A DNA stretch of 51,754 nucleotides from Rhizorhabdus sp. (GCF_018006725.1 NZ_JAGMXV010000007.1:1-51754); one strand, 5' to 3'. Positions 25,971 through 35,046 are shown, counted from the stretch's first letter. Notes: generated by a model not told the origin, from the letters alone. Numbers and translations: made by a program.

Positions 25971-26348
25971 ATGATGACGAAGAGCCATCTGGTGCTGCGG
26001 CTGCTGGCGCTGGCCACCACGCTGGCCTGGTCCCCCCCGGCGACCGCCGAGAGCAAGCCCGCCGCGGTCGACCCGGCCACCACGGTCGCCGGCGGCCAAC
26101 CGAAGGCGGTTTCCCAGGATCAGTCCGAAAAGCCGAAGGCAGGCGAGGCGGTCCCATCAGCGGCGGCAGCCTCCGTCCTGTGCTACCGGCAGGTCTGGTT
26201 CGGCCCCGCGGTCGTTTCCGTGGGCGAAGAGCAGATGCTCGTACCGACCGGAAGCATGGCAGCCAAGATGCTGATGAGCGACGGGAGCGAGCAAACGATG
26301 TATTTCGGCGCCGCGATCAGGGTGGCCGCCTGCAAGGGCGGCGGCTGA
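25971..26348 (+). CDS. Small exported protein of unknown function
   Basis: 125 residues; ATGATG at 25971 follows an AAGGAGGGCC ribosome-binding site. A signal peptide ends near PATA-ES (residue 27), then a ~40-residue Ala/Pro/Lys-rich linker and a compact domain with two cysteines (LCYRQVWFG ... VAACKGGG) that could form one disulphide. No family was recognised. A periplasmic role is likely. Confidence 0.65.
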   Translation: MMTKSHLVLRLLALATTLAWSPPATAESKPAAVDPATTVAGGQPKAVSQDQSEKPKAGEAVPSAAAASVLCYRQVWFGPAVVSVGEEQMLVPTGSMAAKMLMSDGSEQTMYFGAAIRVAACKGGG

Positions 26349-26351
26349 GCG

Positions 26352-26426
26352 ATGCGGGGCCACGACCTCGCCGGCGATCTGCGAGCCCCGGAGTTTGGCG
26401 TCATCGCGCGGGCCGCCTGGCGGTGA
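26352..26426 (+). CDS. Possible 24-codon leader ORF coupling to ardC
   Basis: ATG at 26352, three nt after the preceding stop; the 24-codon frame (MRGHDLAGDLRAPEF...) ends in TGA at 26424-26426, overlapping the GTG start of the ArdC gene as GTGA. This matches the 4-nt overlaps used throughout the operon, so it may be translated to couple ribosomes into ardC. It could also be chance, as it is very short and its start has no strong ribosome-binding site. Confidence 0.3.
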   Translation: MRGHDLAGDLRAPEFGVIARAAWR

Positions 26427-27424
26427 GCGCGCTGGTGCATGACCTGGTTGCCGTCGACGACGGCTACGACCAGATCGCCCAGGAGATCCTGGCCGGTGCC
26501 GGCCAGGGACCAAATGGGGTCTGGCGCATGCCTTGGCACGCGCTCGAAGGCGGGCTACCGGAGAATGCCTTCAGCGGCCGGCGCTTCCGGACCAGCAACT
26601 TGCTGACCCTCTCGGTCGCCTCCAAGAAGCGCGGGTTCAAGGCGAGCCTGTGGGCGCCGGCCGAACAGTGGGAGCGCAAGCGCGGCAAGGTTCGCGCGGG
26701 CGAGACCGGCACCGTGATCCTGGTTCCGGTGTTCGACGAAGCCGCGCCGCCGGCGCGCTGGAAGCCCGGCAGTTCGAACGCCCCTCGACACGGCGGCCAG
26801 CTCGGAGGCGACCCCGAGGGAGGCGAGGTCAGGCCGTTGCTGGGGTTCGAGCGGCAGCCATGGTTCAACATCGCGCAAATCGAAGGAGCCGACATCCGGC
26901 CGCCCGCGCCGGCAAGCCCGAGCGATGCGGCGCGCGATTTGCTTCAGCTGCTCACGAACTGGCGGACGTCGAAGACCGGCCGCCGGGGCCCGGCACTTGC
27001 CCATGGCGGTCACCAGGCATTCTGGGATCCGGCCTACGATCGCATCACGAGCCCCGCCCAGGCTGCCTATGGCGACTATGACGGGCTATCCGGCCACGAG
27101 TACTACGCCGGCGTGATGGCCCACGAGCACATCCATGCGACCGGTTCGAAGAGGCGGCTCGATCGGCCGAGCCTCGCCGGCTATCGGAAGAAGACCGAAC
27201 GGGCGAAGGAAGAGATGGTCGCGGAGCTCGGTGCCGCGTTTCTTTGCGCGCGGTTCGGGCTGGGGACCGTGCTGCGCCCCGACCATGGGACCTATGTTCG
27301 AGGCTGGATGGAATGCCTGGCCCTCAAGGAACAGCGCCGCGTTTTCTTCTGGGCCGCGGGCCAGGCCCAGCGCGCGGCGGATTTCATCCTGCAGAACGGT
27401 GCGCCCTCGACGGTCCAGAGATGA
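26423..27424 (+). CDS. ardC: ArdC-like antirestriction protein with zincin domain
   Basis: 333 residues from GTG 26423; no ATG is available before the conserved N-terminus. The ArdC N-terminal ssDNA-binding domain is seen in YDQIAQEILAGAG, VWRMPWHALEG and SGRRFRTSNLLTLS. The C-terminal metallopeptidase domain has H234-E235-H-I-H238 with a downstream EEMVAELGAAF that supplies the third ligand. ArdC proteins travel with conjugated ssDNA and protect it from restriction in the recipient. Placement within the T4SS operon fits that role. The gene overlaps the prepilin peptidase by 4 nt. Confidence 0.85.
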   Translation: MSALVHDLVAVDDGYDQIAQEILAGAGQGPNGVWRMPWHALEGGLPENAFSGRRFRTSNLLTLSVASKKRGFKASLWAPAEQWERKRGKVRAGETGTVILVPVFDEAAPPARWKPGSSNAPRHGGQLGGDPEGGEVRPLLGFERQPWFNIAQIEGADIRPPAPASPSDAARDLLQLLTNWRTSKTGRRGPALAHGGHQAFWDPAYDRITSPAQAAYGDYDGLSGHEYYAGVMAHEHIHATGSKRRLDRPSLAGYRKKTERAKEEMVAELGAAFLCARFGLGTVLRPDHGTYVRGWMECLALKEQRRVFFWAAGQAQRAADFILQNGAPSTVQR

Positions 27425-28068
27425 CGTCCGTGGCGATGGCGATGCTGGCTTGGCATGCCGGTCTCGGGGGCTTGGCGACCCTCGCCGTGTCGCGGGCAGG
27501 TTATGCGGCCGGCAATATTGGGAAGCACTGGGTGAGCGACGTGGCGGCTCTGGGCCTGGCCGGCTGTCTCGCCGGAATCCTGGTCCACCTCCGCTTCGAG
27601 GATGAGGCCGACCGGGTGATGGCGCTTATTCTCGCCGCGGCCCTGGCCACGCTCGCGCGCGTGGATTGCCGGGCCTTCAGGCTTCCGGATCAACTGACCC
27701 TTCCGCTTGCCGCTCTTGGTCTCCTGGCAGCGTCCCTGAAAAACCCAGAGACGTTTCCGTCGGCTGCGGCCGGATGCCTCGTATTCGCTGTCACCTGGCG
27801 GTTGGTCGACGTCCTAGCGCCTTCCTCTGCCCTGCCCGGCGGCGATTTCAAGCTGCTGGCCGCCGCGGCCGCCTGGACCGGTCCCGCAGGTGCGGCCGCG
27901 GCGCTTGCGGTTGCCTGCGCTATCGCGTGGCTTGTCGGATCGCGCCGGGACCCGCATCGCTGCCGGCGGATCCCGTTCGGCGCCTATCTCGCGCCGACGA
28001 TCTGGGCGGTCCACCTCTCGATCCCGCCGGACCTGCCCAGCTCGGTACCCCTCAGGCTCTTCGGCTGA
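27421..28068 (+). CDS. Type IV prepilin peptidase (A24 family)
   Basis: 215 residues from ATG 27421 (ATGA overlap with ardC). It is polytopic with about six hydrophobic helices. The two aspartates of the aspartic protease family are D82 (VDCRAFRLPD) and D142 (PGGDFK). It lacks the N-terminal cysteine-rich methyltransferase domain, as in small A24 enzymes. No prepilin-like protein was found in the window, so the substrate must be elsewhere or unusual. Its last 17 bp overlap the end of the convergent EamA gene. Confidence 0.8.
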   Translation: MTSVAMAMLAWHAGLGGLATLAVSRAGYAAGNIGKHWVSDVAALGLAGCLAGILVHLRFEDEADRVMALILAAALATLARVDCRAFRLPDQLTLPLAALGLLAASLKNPETFPSAAAGCLVFAVTWRLVDVLAPSSALPGGDFKLLAAAAAWTGPAGAAAALAVACAIAWLVGSRRDPHRCRRIPFGAYLAPTIWAVHLSIPPDLPSSVPLRLFG

Positions 28069-29005
28069 TTGCAGGTTCACGCCGCCGCGCCGGCTTGAGG
28101 GCGACGATCATACCGGCGCAGACGGCCAGTGCGCCGCCTGCCTGAAGCAAGGTCATCGGCTCACCCAGCAGGAGAGCCGCCAGCACGGTGCCCAGCACAG
28201 GTAGAGAGGCTGGAAAGAACGCCGCCCGGGCCGGGCCCAGAGACCCGACGGCATGGACATAGAGGATGCCGGCAAGTACGCCGATGACGATCCCCTGGAG
28301 TCCCGCCTGCAGCAGAATATCGACCAGCGGAAGCCGATCGAACAGGCTCATCCCGGTTGTCGCCAGATAAGGTGGAAGCCAGATCAGGGCCGACAGGAGG
28401 TTGATCGCGGCCGTGCCCTGCAACGCCCCGATCTTCCAGCGCCTGACCAGGATCATGAATATCGCGTACTGCAGCCCCGAACCCGCGAGCAGCAGGTCGC
28501 CGATCCTTACTGCGGGATCCCCGTGGGCGATACCGCCGCCGGCAACCAGCACCAAGCCGGCCAGCACGGCCGCCATGCCGGCGAGGACCGGAGCCCGAAG
28601 AGGCTCGCCGAGGAAAACGGCCGACAGGACCACACCGGCCACCATCATCGCACCAGGATTGAGCACCGCGCCGTGGCCGGCCGGGGCGAGCGCCAGGCCG
28701 GCGAAGCCGATAGCCGTGTAGGGTGCGCCGGCGAATACCACCAGAGCCAGCCCCCGGCGCCAGCCGATGCCTCCCAGCTGGGCGACCGATCCGTGGCGCA
28801 GGAGCAAAGGCAGGGTGGCGACGGCCGCGATGCCATAGCGCAGCGCCACCAGGTCGGCCGGGCTGAAACCCAGCCCCGCGGCATGCCGGCCGGCGATATA
28901 GTTGCCCGCGAAGAGCACCATCGCCACCAGTGCCCCAGCATACGGAATGGGGTCGCGGAACGCTTTCTGACCGGGATGGGGCAGCTGGGCGGGCTCGGCG
29001 GTCAT
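28052..29005 (-). CDS. EamA/DMT family transporter
   Basis: 317 residues with ten hydrophobic helices arranged as two five-helix halves, the plan of the drug/metabolite transporter EamA family. It begins after a ~20-residue hydrophilic N-terminus. Family members usually export amino acids or small metabolites; the substrate cannot be told from sequence. It is transcribed against the T4SS operon and divergently from the PAS-like gene, so it is probably accessory cargo. Confidence 0.9.
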   Translation of the reverse strand: MTAEPAQLPHPGQKAFRDPIPYAGALVAMVLFAGNYIAGRHAAGLGFSPADLVALRYGIAAVATLPLLLRHGSVAQLGGIGWRRGLALVVFAGAPYTAIGFAGLALAPAGHGAVLNPGAMMVAGVVLSAVFLGEPLRAPVLAGMAAVLAGLVLVAGGGIAHGDPAVRIGDLLLAGSGLQYAIFMILVRRWKIGALQGTAAINLLSALIWLPPYLATTGMSLFDRLPLVDILLQAGLQGIVIGVLAGILYVHAVGSLGPARAAFFPASLPVLGTVLAALLLGEPMTLLQAGGALAVCAGMIVALKPARRREPAISRRA

Positions 29006-29130
29006 GCGGACAGCGACTCCGGTGCTTGACTAGGATAGAAGGATGGGCCGAGGATCGATGGTTGTCGATAGGGCGGTCTGCTTCTGGTCAAGGGTCTCAA
29101 GGCCGGCCTGCTCGGAAATGGGGAAATGCG

Positions 29131-29631
29131 ATGGTCTCTTGCTTCGCGCGGGCCAGACTGGACGACATCAGCGACCCGCATCTCGTCGAGGTCCTGAAGA
29201 TCTGGTCCGCCATCGGCGGCCGTGAATGGACCGAGTTTTCACAGGTCGAGGAGAAGCTGCTGCGAAACGACGTGCTGCTCGGCAACACGGGCACGCTTCT
29301 CATCGCCGACCCCGATGCGGTCGACAACCTGAAGGCCTGGTGCCTTGCCGCCAGCGGCTGGCGTTTCCCCGTCGCGGTGTTCCAGGGCTTCAATCCGCTG
29401 GGGATGCGGGTTCAGGACATCCCCGACAGTGCCTATGTCGAGGCCGCCGCGGCCGCGCTGGCCGAGGCAATCGAGGCCGGGGTCCCGGTGATGCACCGGT
29501 TCTCGGGCTTGATCGAGGGCAAGCGGTTCGTCTACGAGCGTATCGCGCTGCCGATGTATCATGCAGGCGTTCCCGACGCCGTTTGCACGATCAGCGCCGG
29601 CTACCGCCGGCTGGGCCAGCACGCCAACTGA
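29131..29631 (+). CDS. PAS-like domain protein
   Basis: 166 residues from ATG 29131 with a GGGGAAATGCG ribosome-binding site; the frame is open upstream but without a good start. Helical N-terminus (HLVEVLKIWSAIGG), a central alpha/beta part, and C-terminal strands (KRFVYERIALPMYHAG, VCTISAGYRRLGQ) resemble the single PAS-type domains common in alphaproteobacteria, where the strand pair LPL/GYR closes the fold. No output domain is present. Function and ligand unknown. Confidence 0.55.
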   Translation: MVSCFARARLDDISDPHLVEVLKIWSAIGGREWTEFSQVEEKLLRNDVLLGNTGTLLIADPDAVDNLKAWCLAASGWRFPVAVFQGFNPLGMRVQDIPDSAYVEAAAAALAEAIEAGVPVMHRFSGLIEGKRFVYERIALPMYHAGVPDAVCTISAGYRRLGQHAN

Positions 29632-29659
29632 GGCGCGGGCCCAGCGCGGCGGACAGGTG

Positions 29660-30415
29660 TCAGCCGACGCCGTCGCTCGAACGAGTCTCGCCGGCACCGG
29701 CGACAGTGTCCTCGACGATCCGCATCATGTCGGCGGCAGCGTTCCAGCATAGCAATAGCGGGATGGCCTGACCCTGCCACATCAGCTCGGCCCCTTCCTC
29801 GACACCGGCGAAGCGGTAGCTGGTTTCCAGCAACCGGCGCTTTTCGTGCTCCAGGAGCCCGAAGCTGTAGCTGACCTTGTAGTTTCGCAACAACACCGCC
29901 TGGGCATAGGCCAGCATCAGAGCGGGCAGCCGCCGGCGCCGAAGGCTCGGATCGACCCATGCTCCCCCGAGCCAGCCCAGGTTTCCCCGAAGCGCCGATG
30001 GCCTGGCCGCGCCCTTCCAGGTGACGACGCTTCCACACGGCGCAGCGGCCGAGCCGTCCTCGAGGATTCTGTTGGTGGCGAACAGATCCTCGACGTCGTC
30101 CCACGCCCAGACCCGCATCGACAGGGTGGCGAGCAATCCCTGCCCGCGCCGGCCCTTCAGCTGGAGCCAGAACGCGTTATCCGGGCCGAGGCGATTGAAG
30201 GCCGGGTCGTACATCGGCAGAGTACGAAACGTCCAATCGTCGGCACGGATCTTGGCGAGCGTATTGCGCCTGACGCCGAAATCGTGCTCGCGAATGATCA
30301 TCACCTCGAACGATTCAAGCACCTCGAGATAGATCCGGTCGAGAGCCGCATCGAGGGCATGGTCTGTGTCCGCGTAAGCGGCGGGGGTGAACCTTGCGGT
30401 TGCTGTGTCAGACAT
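29660..30415 (-). CDS. GNAT-like acyltransferase
   Basis: 251 residues from ATG 30415 with a GGAAAGGGA ribosome-binding site. The segment LGWLGGAWVDPSLRRRRL followed by a helix resembles the acetyl-CoA pyrophosphate loop region of N-acyltransferases, though the canonical RxxGxG/A is replaced by RRRRLPA. Residues before it form alternating strands and helices compatible with the GNAT fold. It lies tail to tail with the PAS-like gene (28-bp gap). Substrate unknown. Confidence 0.5.
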   Translation of the reverse strand: MSDTATARFTPAAYADTDHALDAALDRIYLEVLESFEVMIIREHDFGVRRNTLAKIRADDWTFRTLPMYDPAFNRLGPDNAFWLQLKGRRGQGLLATLSMRVWAWDDVEDLFATNRILEDGSAAAPCGSVVTWKGAARPSALRGNLGWLGGAWVDPSLRRRRLPALMLAYAQAVLLRNYKVSYSFGLLEHEKRRLLETSYRFAGVEEGAELMWQGQAIPLLLCWNAAADMMRIVEDTVAGAGETRSSDGVG

Positions 30416-30780
30416 TGGACGGGTCCCTTTCCTGTTCCTCAGGCGCCTGCGCGGCGCTGCGACCAGTAAAACCAGCGTCCACCAATCGGGCGAGTCAGAC
30501 TTTCCCAAGCAAGCGGCGAAAAGTGGTGCTCAAGACCAGATCATCGGACAACAAGTCCTCGTTCACCCTTGGAAAGAGACCTGCGTGACAGGATGCATTG
30601 TCCGGATCGGGCCGGCGACAGCACGAACATAGGCCAAGTTGCTTGCGCCGCTCTAATTCGGCACTGGGCTGAGCTCGGTGGTGTGCCACTCGCTGGACGG
30701 TCAGCGTCATTCCGGTCCGGAAAGCAACAGGGAGTTTTCATGCCGGACTTTTCGCTGGCGCGACTTTGCCAAACGAAACC
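30416..30780. other. Intergenic region with possible small ORF
   Basis: 365 bp between two minus-strand genes. It must hold the promoter of the GNAT-like gene. A minus-strand frame at 30495-30710 (71 codons) contains a CSCC cluster and one more cysteine, but has no clear ribosome-binding site. I see no strong palindrome. Confidence 0.3.
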
Positions 30781-31512
30781 TCAGGGGATCTGGTCTTGCC
30801 TGAAGGCGGCGTAAAGCCGCGCCAGGCGAAGCAGTGCCGACCACCGCTCGCCCTCGCCGACGAAGAGGAGATCCTGGAGGGGCTGCCAGATGCGGGCAGG
30901 CGCCGATATGCGGCGGAGGTCCACGATGATGCGCCGAAGTTCGTCGTCGACGCGCTCTGCCGCCTGCTCGGCCGCCTCGTCGCCGCCCGCCAGCTGGCGG
31001 CCGAGCCGCAGCAGCCGGTCCGCCCGCCGCGCCCGCTCAGCCACATCGAGGTGATGCGATCGAACCTGGGCCGCCCAGTCCTGTCGGTCTGCATCGCTGA
31101 GGCATAGTCCTGCCTCGATCAGGATGGCCAGCAACTCGACCGCAGGCCGGTCGTGCTGATGGTGGTCGACGCCGGCACCGACGATCACCCTGGCGACATG
31201 GGCGACTTCGGCCGAGCGCCTGGTGTAGAGAGCGCGAAGGGCAGTTGCGGCCGGCAGCAGCGACGAAACGGTTTCTGCGGCCTGGTCCTGCTGGCGAACC
31301 GTCGCGTGGGACCACGCGACACGATGTGCCGGCTCGGAAAAGAGCAGGAGCCCGATAGCCTGGCCGTCGCCGGCCAAGGCGACCAGCCGCGCGGCGATGC
31401 TGCCGTCGCTGAGGAGGGCGCTGAGGGCGGCCGAGGCGAGCTCATCGGGCAGGACCTGGGCCAGCGAAGCGAGTGCATCGCCTCGCAGCCGCGCGATGGC
31501 CGCCGCTTGCAT
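30781..31512 (-). CDS. Hypothetical helical protein downstream of virD4
   Basis: 243 residues from ATG 31512 (GAGAGCGGG ribosome-binding site), 23 nt after the virD4 stop. Alpha-helical and rich in Ala, Leu and Arg, with no signal peptide or membrane helix. The middle has DHHQHDRPAVELLAIL, and the C-terminal half is coiled (DDELRRIIVDLRRISA). No family was recognised. As the last gene of the giant-protein/VirD4 operon it may be an accessory substrate or chaperone. Confidence 0.65.
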   Translation of the reverse strand: MQAAAIARLRGDALASLAQVLPDELASAALSALLSDGSIAARLVALAGDGQAIGLLLFSEPAHRVAWSHATVRQQDQAAETVSSLLPAATALRALYTRRSAEVAHVARVIVGAGVDHHQHDRPAVELLAILIEAGLCLSDADRQDWAAQVRSHHLDVAERARRADRLLRLGRQLAGGDEAAEQAAERVDDELRRIIVDLRRISAPARIWQPLQDLLFVGEGERWSALLRLARLYAAFRQDQIP

Positions 31513-31535
31513 CGGCCCGCTCTCGTTTCGCACTG

Positions 31536-34166
31536 TCAGGCCCGATCGGCCGAGGCGGCGAGGCGGGCATTTGCCTTTGCCGCGACTTCCGCGAAATCGG
31601 CTTGCGGCTTCGCGCTGGCGGTCGCCGGTTGCTGTTCCTCGAGCCGGACGATCGGCCTCGGCTGGGCAAGTTTGCCGGCCCGCTTGCGAAGTTCCGGCAT
31701 GTCGAACCACGCGGCCGGCCTGCACAGGATATTATGTTCACCGAATCGCACCAGCTGCCAACCCCACTGGTTCTTGCGGGGATCGAGCTTCTGCAAGCGG
31801 GTGAGCTGTTCGGCGCGGATCAGGGGTACGCCGGCGAATGACGTATTGACGTTGTGGGAGAAGGGATTGACCCCCTTCCCAAAGCCTTTCTGTTCGCTGC
31901 GGTTGCGGGTGATCACCGTCTGATTGCCGATCAGCTCGCTCACCCCTTTCGCCGAATCCATGTCGTTCTGGGCAGGGTAGAGCTTGTAGTGGCAGCTCGC
32001 CTTCAGCTCTTTCACCGCGTTTGGACCGTCGCTGCCGTATTTCGATGCGATCTGACCATCAGTCTGGCCGACAAGGAGAAGCATTGCCCACAGGCCGCGC
32101 CCCAGGGCCGGAAGCTGCCGGAGGGAATCAGAGCGCTGCAGCGTCCAGAATTCGTCTATCAGCAACAGCACGGGGCGCATGGTGCCCGCCGCCTTGCGCC
32201 GCTTGACCTCCTCGTCGTCTTCGGAGAGCAGAATCCCAGCGGCCGCCTCGAGCAGCAGCGACGTCACCCTGCCGAGGCTGTTGGCATCCTTCAACGGGAC
32301 GACAAGGTAGACGCTGATGGGATCGACCTTCATGCCGGATTTCTTGCCGTTGGGAACACCCCTGAGATCGGTGATCCTGAACGTCGACCGCGACGTTCTC
32401 GCCCGGACCGCGGCATTCTTGAAGATGTTGATCGCCCCGCCGGCCGTGCTGATGACCGACCCTCGTTCCCGATCCGGCTTCATGCGGAGGGCATTCAGGT
32501 CGTTGATCACGCGAGGCGGGTAGCCGTTGCGGGTAGCCTCTTCAATCGCCGCTTCGAGCAGTTGGGCAGTCATATCAGTATCCGCGTCACCGCCCGTCGG
32601 CTCGTTGGCCGATCCCACGTTGTCCTGCCCAAGGTATTTTCCAGCTCCATGGGCATCGCCGTCGGAACCTTCGACCACCGCCTCTTCGCGAGGATCACGA
32701 AAGCCACGGCCGCCGGTACATGCATTGAGCCAGTCGAGTATTTTGGGGATGCTCGGTTCGCCATAGTTGACCGGATCATTCTCGGCGCGGGCGATCTCGA
32801 ATCCCATCATGCCAGCGAGCGCTTCGCGCCCGGTGATCCGCCAGTGCTGTTCGACAGTCTCGGGAATCAGGATCGCCGCCAGGCTTTCCAGGTACTTCTC
32901 TCGTTCCGCATAGACCTTGTAGAGGCGATCGATATGGGGTCGCAGCCCAGCGACCGCCAGGTCGACCAGATCCCGAGCCGGCGCGCCGGCATGGGGCAGT
33001 CCGTCCCAGAGCTCCTTGCCATGGTCGTCGGACAGGAGCATGGCGGGGCCGGCCGCAAGCATGTCGGCCCAGTCATGCCTCAGCTGCGTGAGCAGCAGCA
33101 GCTGGCCCAACGCTGCGCCCCGGTAGGGGCCATAGAGCGGCTCCAGCAACGCGAGAATGGCCCGGCGCAACGCAATGCCCTCCAACCCGTAGGGATAGTT
33201 GCTCGGATCCAGCGGGTTCCAGCAATCGAGTTCGGGATCGGTCTCCGCCCATGCCAATTTCACGACCGGCCCGAGCGTTGCACGATGCCGGCTCGTGGTG
33301 TTGTAGATCTCGCCCTTGGGGTCGTTGATCAGCATGGACGGGCCGGGAACGGCCGCACGGATCTTAGCGATCGGGATGATACCCAATAGGAAGCGCGTCA
33401 GGTGGTCGGGCCAATCCGCCAGGATCTGGGTGACAAGCTGGACGGTTTTGCCGGTCCCCGGCGGGCTGATCAGGATTCCGGACAGCGTTTCCCAGTTGCG
33501 CAGGAAGTGGCGCTGGCTGTGACCACGGGACCGCCTCGTCGAATCGACCTGCCCCACGACGGGCACGCGACCGAGGATCATGCCGGTGGGTGCGAACAGC
33601 TCCGAGTTCCGAAGCTCGTCTTCCGTGGCCCATTTCGCGTCGCCCTGAGATTTCGGACGCAGTTCGTAGGGACACGCGCGACCGACGAAGGCTGCGAGCG
33701 CCATCGGCACCACAAAGACGATCAGGTAGGGCGACAGCCCATACCGGGCGCCGTCGAACTTGATGAACAGCATGTAGATGAACGGGGCCCAACGCGCCGG
33801 CCACCCGCTCGCGGTGACCGGGACGGTTCCGGACCACCATTCCCGAAGGCCGAGATAGGGGAAGAACCCGCCATAGTAGCTCGCCGTCTGGCTCCACCAG
33901 GCCGCCATGGGCCAGTTGCCGAGGATGACGTTGTCGACAAACATTCGCGCCGGCCAAAGCAGCGTGATGCCGACCAAAGCGGCGAGAGTCATGCACGCGA
34001 TGGTGATCCACTTCCAAAGCTGCGCCTTGCGCCGCTCGGGCTCCGGATCGTATTCGGCGACCATGCTGCCGAGGAGGCCGTCGACGGCCAGAAACGCGAC
34101 GTCGGACGCGCCTCGGCGAAGCTTACCGAGCGATGCGGAGATGGCAGAGGCCATTCGGCTGATCAT
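31536..34166 (-). CDS. virD4: VirD4/TraG-like type IV coupling protein
   Basis: 876 residues from ATG 34166, preceded by AGGTGAACGAC; a GTG at 34175 is less likely. The N-terminal part has about three transmembrane segments (around residues 45-65, 80-110 and 130-160). Walker A is S234-PPGTGK-T241, followed by NDPKGEIYN and WNPLDP; Walker B is LLLID671-E672-FW, then LLVGQTDGQI. These are the signatures of coupling proteins that recruit the relaxosome and protein substrates to the T4SS. The gene is longer than most VirD4s because of inserts in the all-alpha region (e.g. around NVGSANEPTGGDAD). It lies directly after the giant gene and its partner, separate from the virB operon. Confidence 0.92.
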   Translation of the reverse strand: MISRMASAISASLGKLRRGASDVAFLAVDGLLGSMVAEYDPEPERRKAQLWKWITIACMTLAALVGITLLWPARMFVDNVILGNWPMAAWWSQTASYYGGFFPYLGLREWWSGTVPVTASGWPARWAPFIYMLFIKFDGARYGLSPYLIVFVVPMALAAFVGRACPYELRPKSQGDAKWATEDELRNSELFAPTGMILGRVPVVGQVDSTRRSRGHSQRHFLRNWETLSGILISPPGTGKTVQLVTQILADWPDHLTRFLLGIIPIAKIRAAVPGPSMLINDPKGEIYNTTSRHRATLGPVVKLAWAETDPELDCWNPLDPSNYPYGLEGIALRRAILALLEPLYGPYRGAALGQLLLLTQLRHDWADMLAAGPAMLLSDDHGKELWDGLPHAGAPARDLVDLAVAGLRPHIDRLYKVYAEREKYLESLAAILIPETVEQHWRITGREALAGMMGFEIARAENDPVNYGEPSIPKILDWLNACTGGRGFRDPREEAVVEGSDGDAHGAGKYLGQDNVGSANEPTGGDADTDMTAQLLEAAIEEATRNGYPPRVINDLNALRMKPDRERGSVISTAGGAINIFKNAAVRARTSRSTFRITDLRGVPNGKKSGMKVDPISVYLVVPLKDANSLGRVTSLLLEAAAGILLSEDDEEVKRRKAAGTMRPVLLLIDEFWTLQRSDSLRQLPALGRGLWAMLLLVGQTDGQIASKYGSDGPNAVKELKASCHYKLYPAQNDMDSAKGVSELIGNQTVITRNRSEQKGFGKGVNPFSHNVNTSFAGVPLIRAEQLTRLQKLDPRKNQWGWQLVRFGEHNILCRPAAWFDMPELRKRAGKLAQPRPIVRLEEQQPATASAKPQADFAEVAAKANARLAASADRA

Positions 34167-34176
34167 GTCGTTCACC

Positions 34177-35046
34177 TCACCGTTCGTTAGTGTCCGGGCG
34201 GCGCCCCGCGACGTGCCGGGCGGTCTTCTGCCGCGGATCCGCCGAGAGCGGGATCCCGCGCTCGGCGGCAATCCGCTCGATGACCGCCACACCTCGGGCA
34301 TATTCCCCGGCCAGCAAGGATCCGGTGGGTCCGCGCCGGCGGACAGCTTCCTCCCTGCCGGCGGCGTGACGAGCGACCAGCTCGGCCGGATCAAGGCTCC
34401 GGAAGGCGCTCTCGAGCGATTGCGTGACCTTGCGCGCATGGTCGGCGCCGACGAGCCCAGGATCGGGGAGCCGGATCTCGACCAGCGCCGGCGGCTCGGT
34501 TCTTTGTTGCGCTGGCATTGGCCCGCGCGACAGGAGGCCGGCTCCCTCGGGACCCTGCACTGATTCGGGATCGTGGCCGGAGCGACGCAAATCCGGATCG
34601 AGGCTGCGATCGAGTTGCTCACTGGCGCGATCGAACGCGAGCGCTGTATCTGGCCGGGCCGGCGGCCGCCTGCCTTCCGCAATATCTGCCTCGTCAGCCG
34701 TTATCCGATCCTGGTGTGCCCATGCGGCAGCGCGCAGCTCGAGCGCAGCACCTTCGGCCAACGAAGAGGTGCTGCGCACCCGGACGGCCATCCATTTGTC
34801 TGCTCTGTCCCTGTTGCCCGCACGGGCGGCACCAGGATCGGATAAGGGGTGGCGCTCGCTGGCCCGATCGATTGCGGCGGTGCTTCGGCCCGCCGCCGTG
34901 GCACGCGCCCTGGCGCGTGCCAATCCCATGGCGAGAAGCTCCGGATGGTTGACGGCAAGATGCGCCAGGGCGAGACGCGCGCCTTCCCGATCCAGGCGCA
35001 ACGGCCTCTCGCCCGACAAGGCACCGATGATCGCAGATGCCTCCAT
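34177..35046 (-). CDS. Hypothetical protein sharing a C-terminal module with the giant protein
   Basis: 289 residues; ATG 35046 overlaps the giant's stop as TGATG, and the gene ends 10 nt before the virD4 start. The N-terminal ~60 residues are helical, the middle is charged and probably disordered, and residues ~206-266 match the giant's C-terminus. From RGPT to the next RG the two run 27 positions without a gap with 12 identities (RGPT...L.GE..RG...I......RG). It has no signal peptide or membrane segment. A VirD4-delivered effector or an adaptor that docks the giant to VirD4 are both reasonable; neither is proven. Confidence 0.7.
   Translation of the reverse strand: MEASAIIGALSGERPLRLDREGARLALAHLAVNHPELLAMGLARARARATAAGRSTAAIDRASERHPLSDPGAARAGNRDRADKWMAVRVRSTSSLAEGAALELRAAAWAHQDRITADEADIAEGRRPPARPDTALAFDRASEQLDRSLDPDLRRSGHDPESVQGPEGAGLLSRGPMPAQQRTEPPALVEIRLPDPGLVGADHARKVTQSLESAFRSLDPAELVARHAAGREEAVRRRGPTGSLLAGEYARGVAVIERIAAERGIPLSADPRQKTARHVAGRRPDTNER

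Noticed and set aside
31854-33389. 511-codon plus-strand ORF within virD4
   Set aside because: Antisense shadow of the VirD4 gene, whose Walker motifs are on the minus strand.
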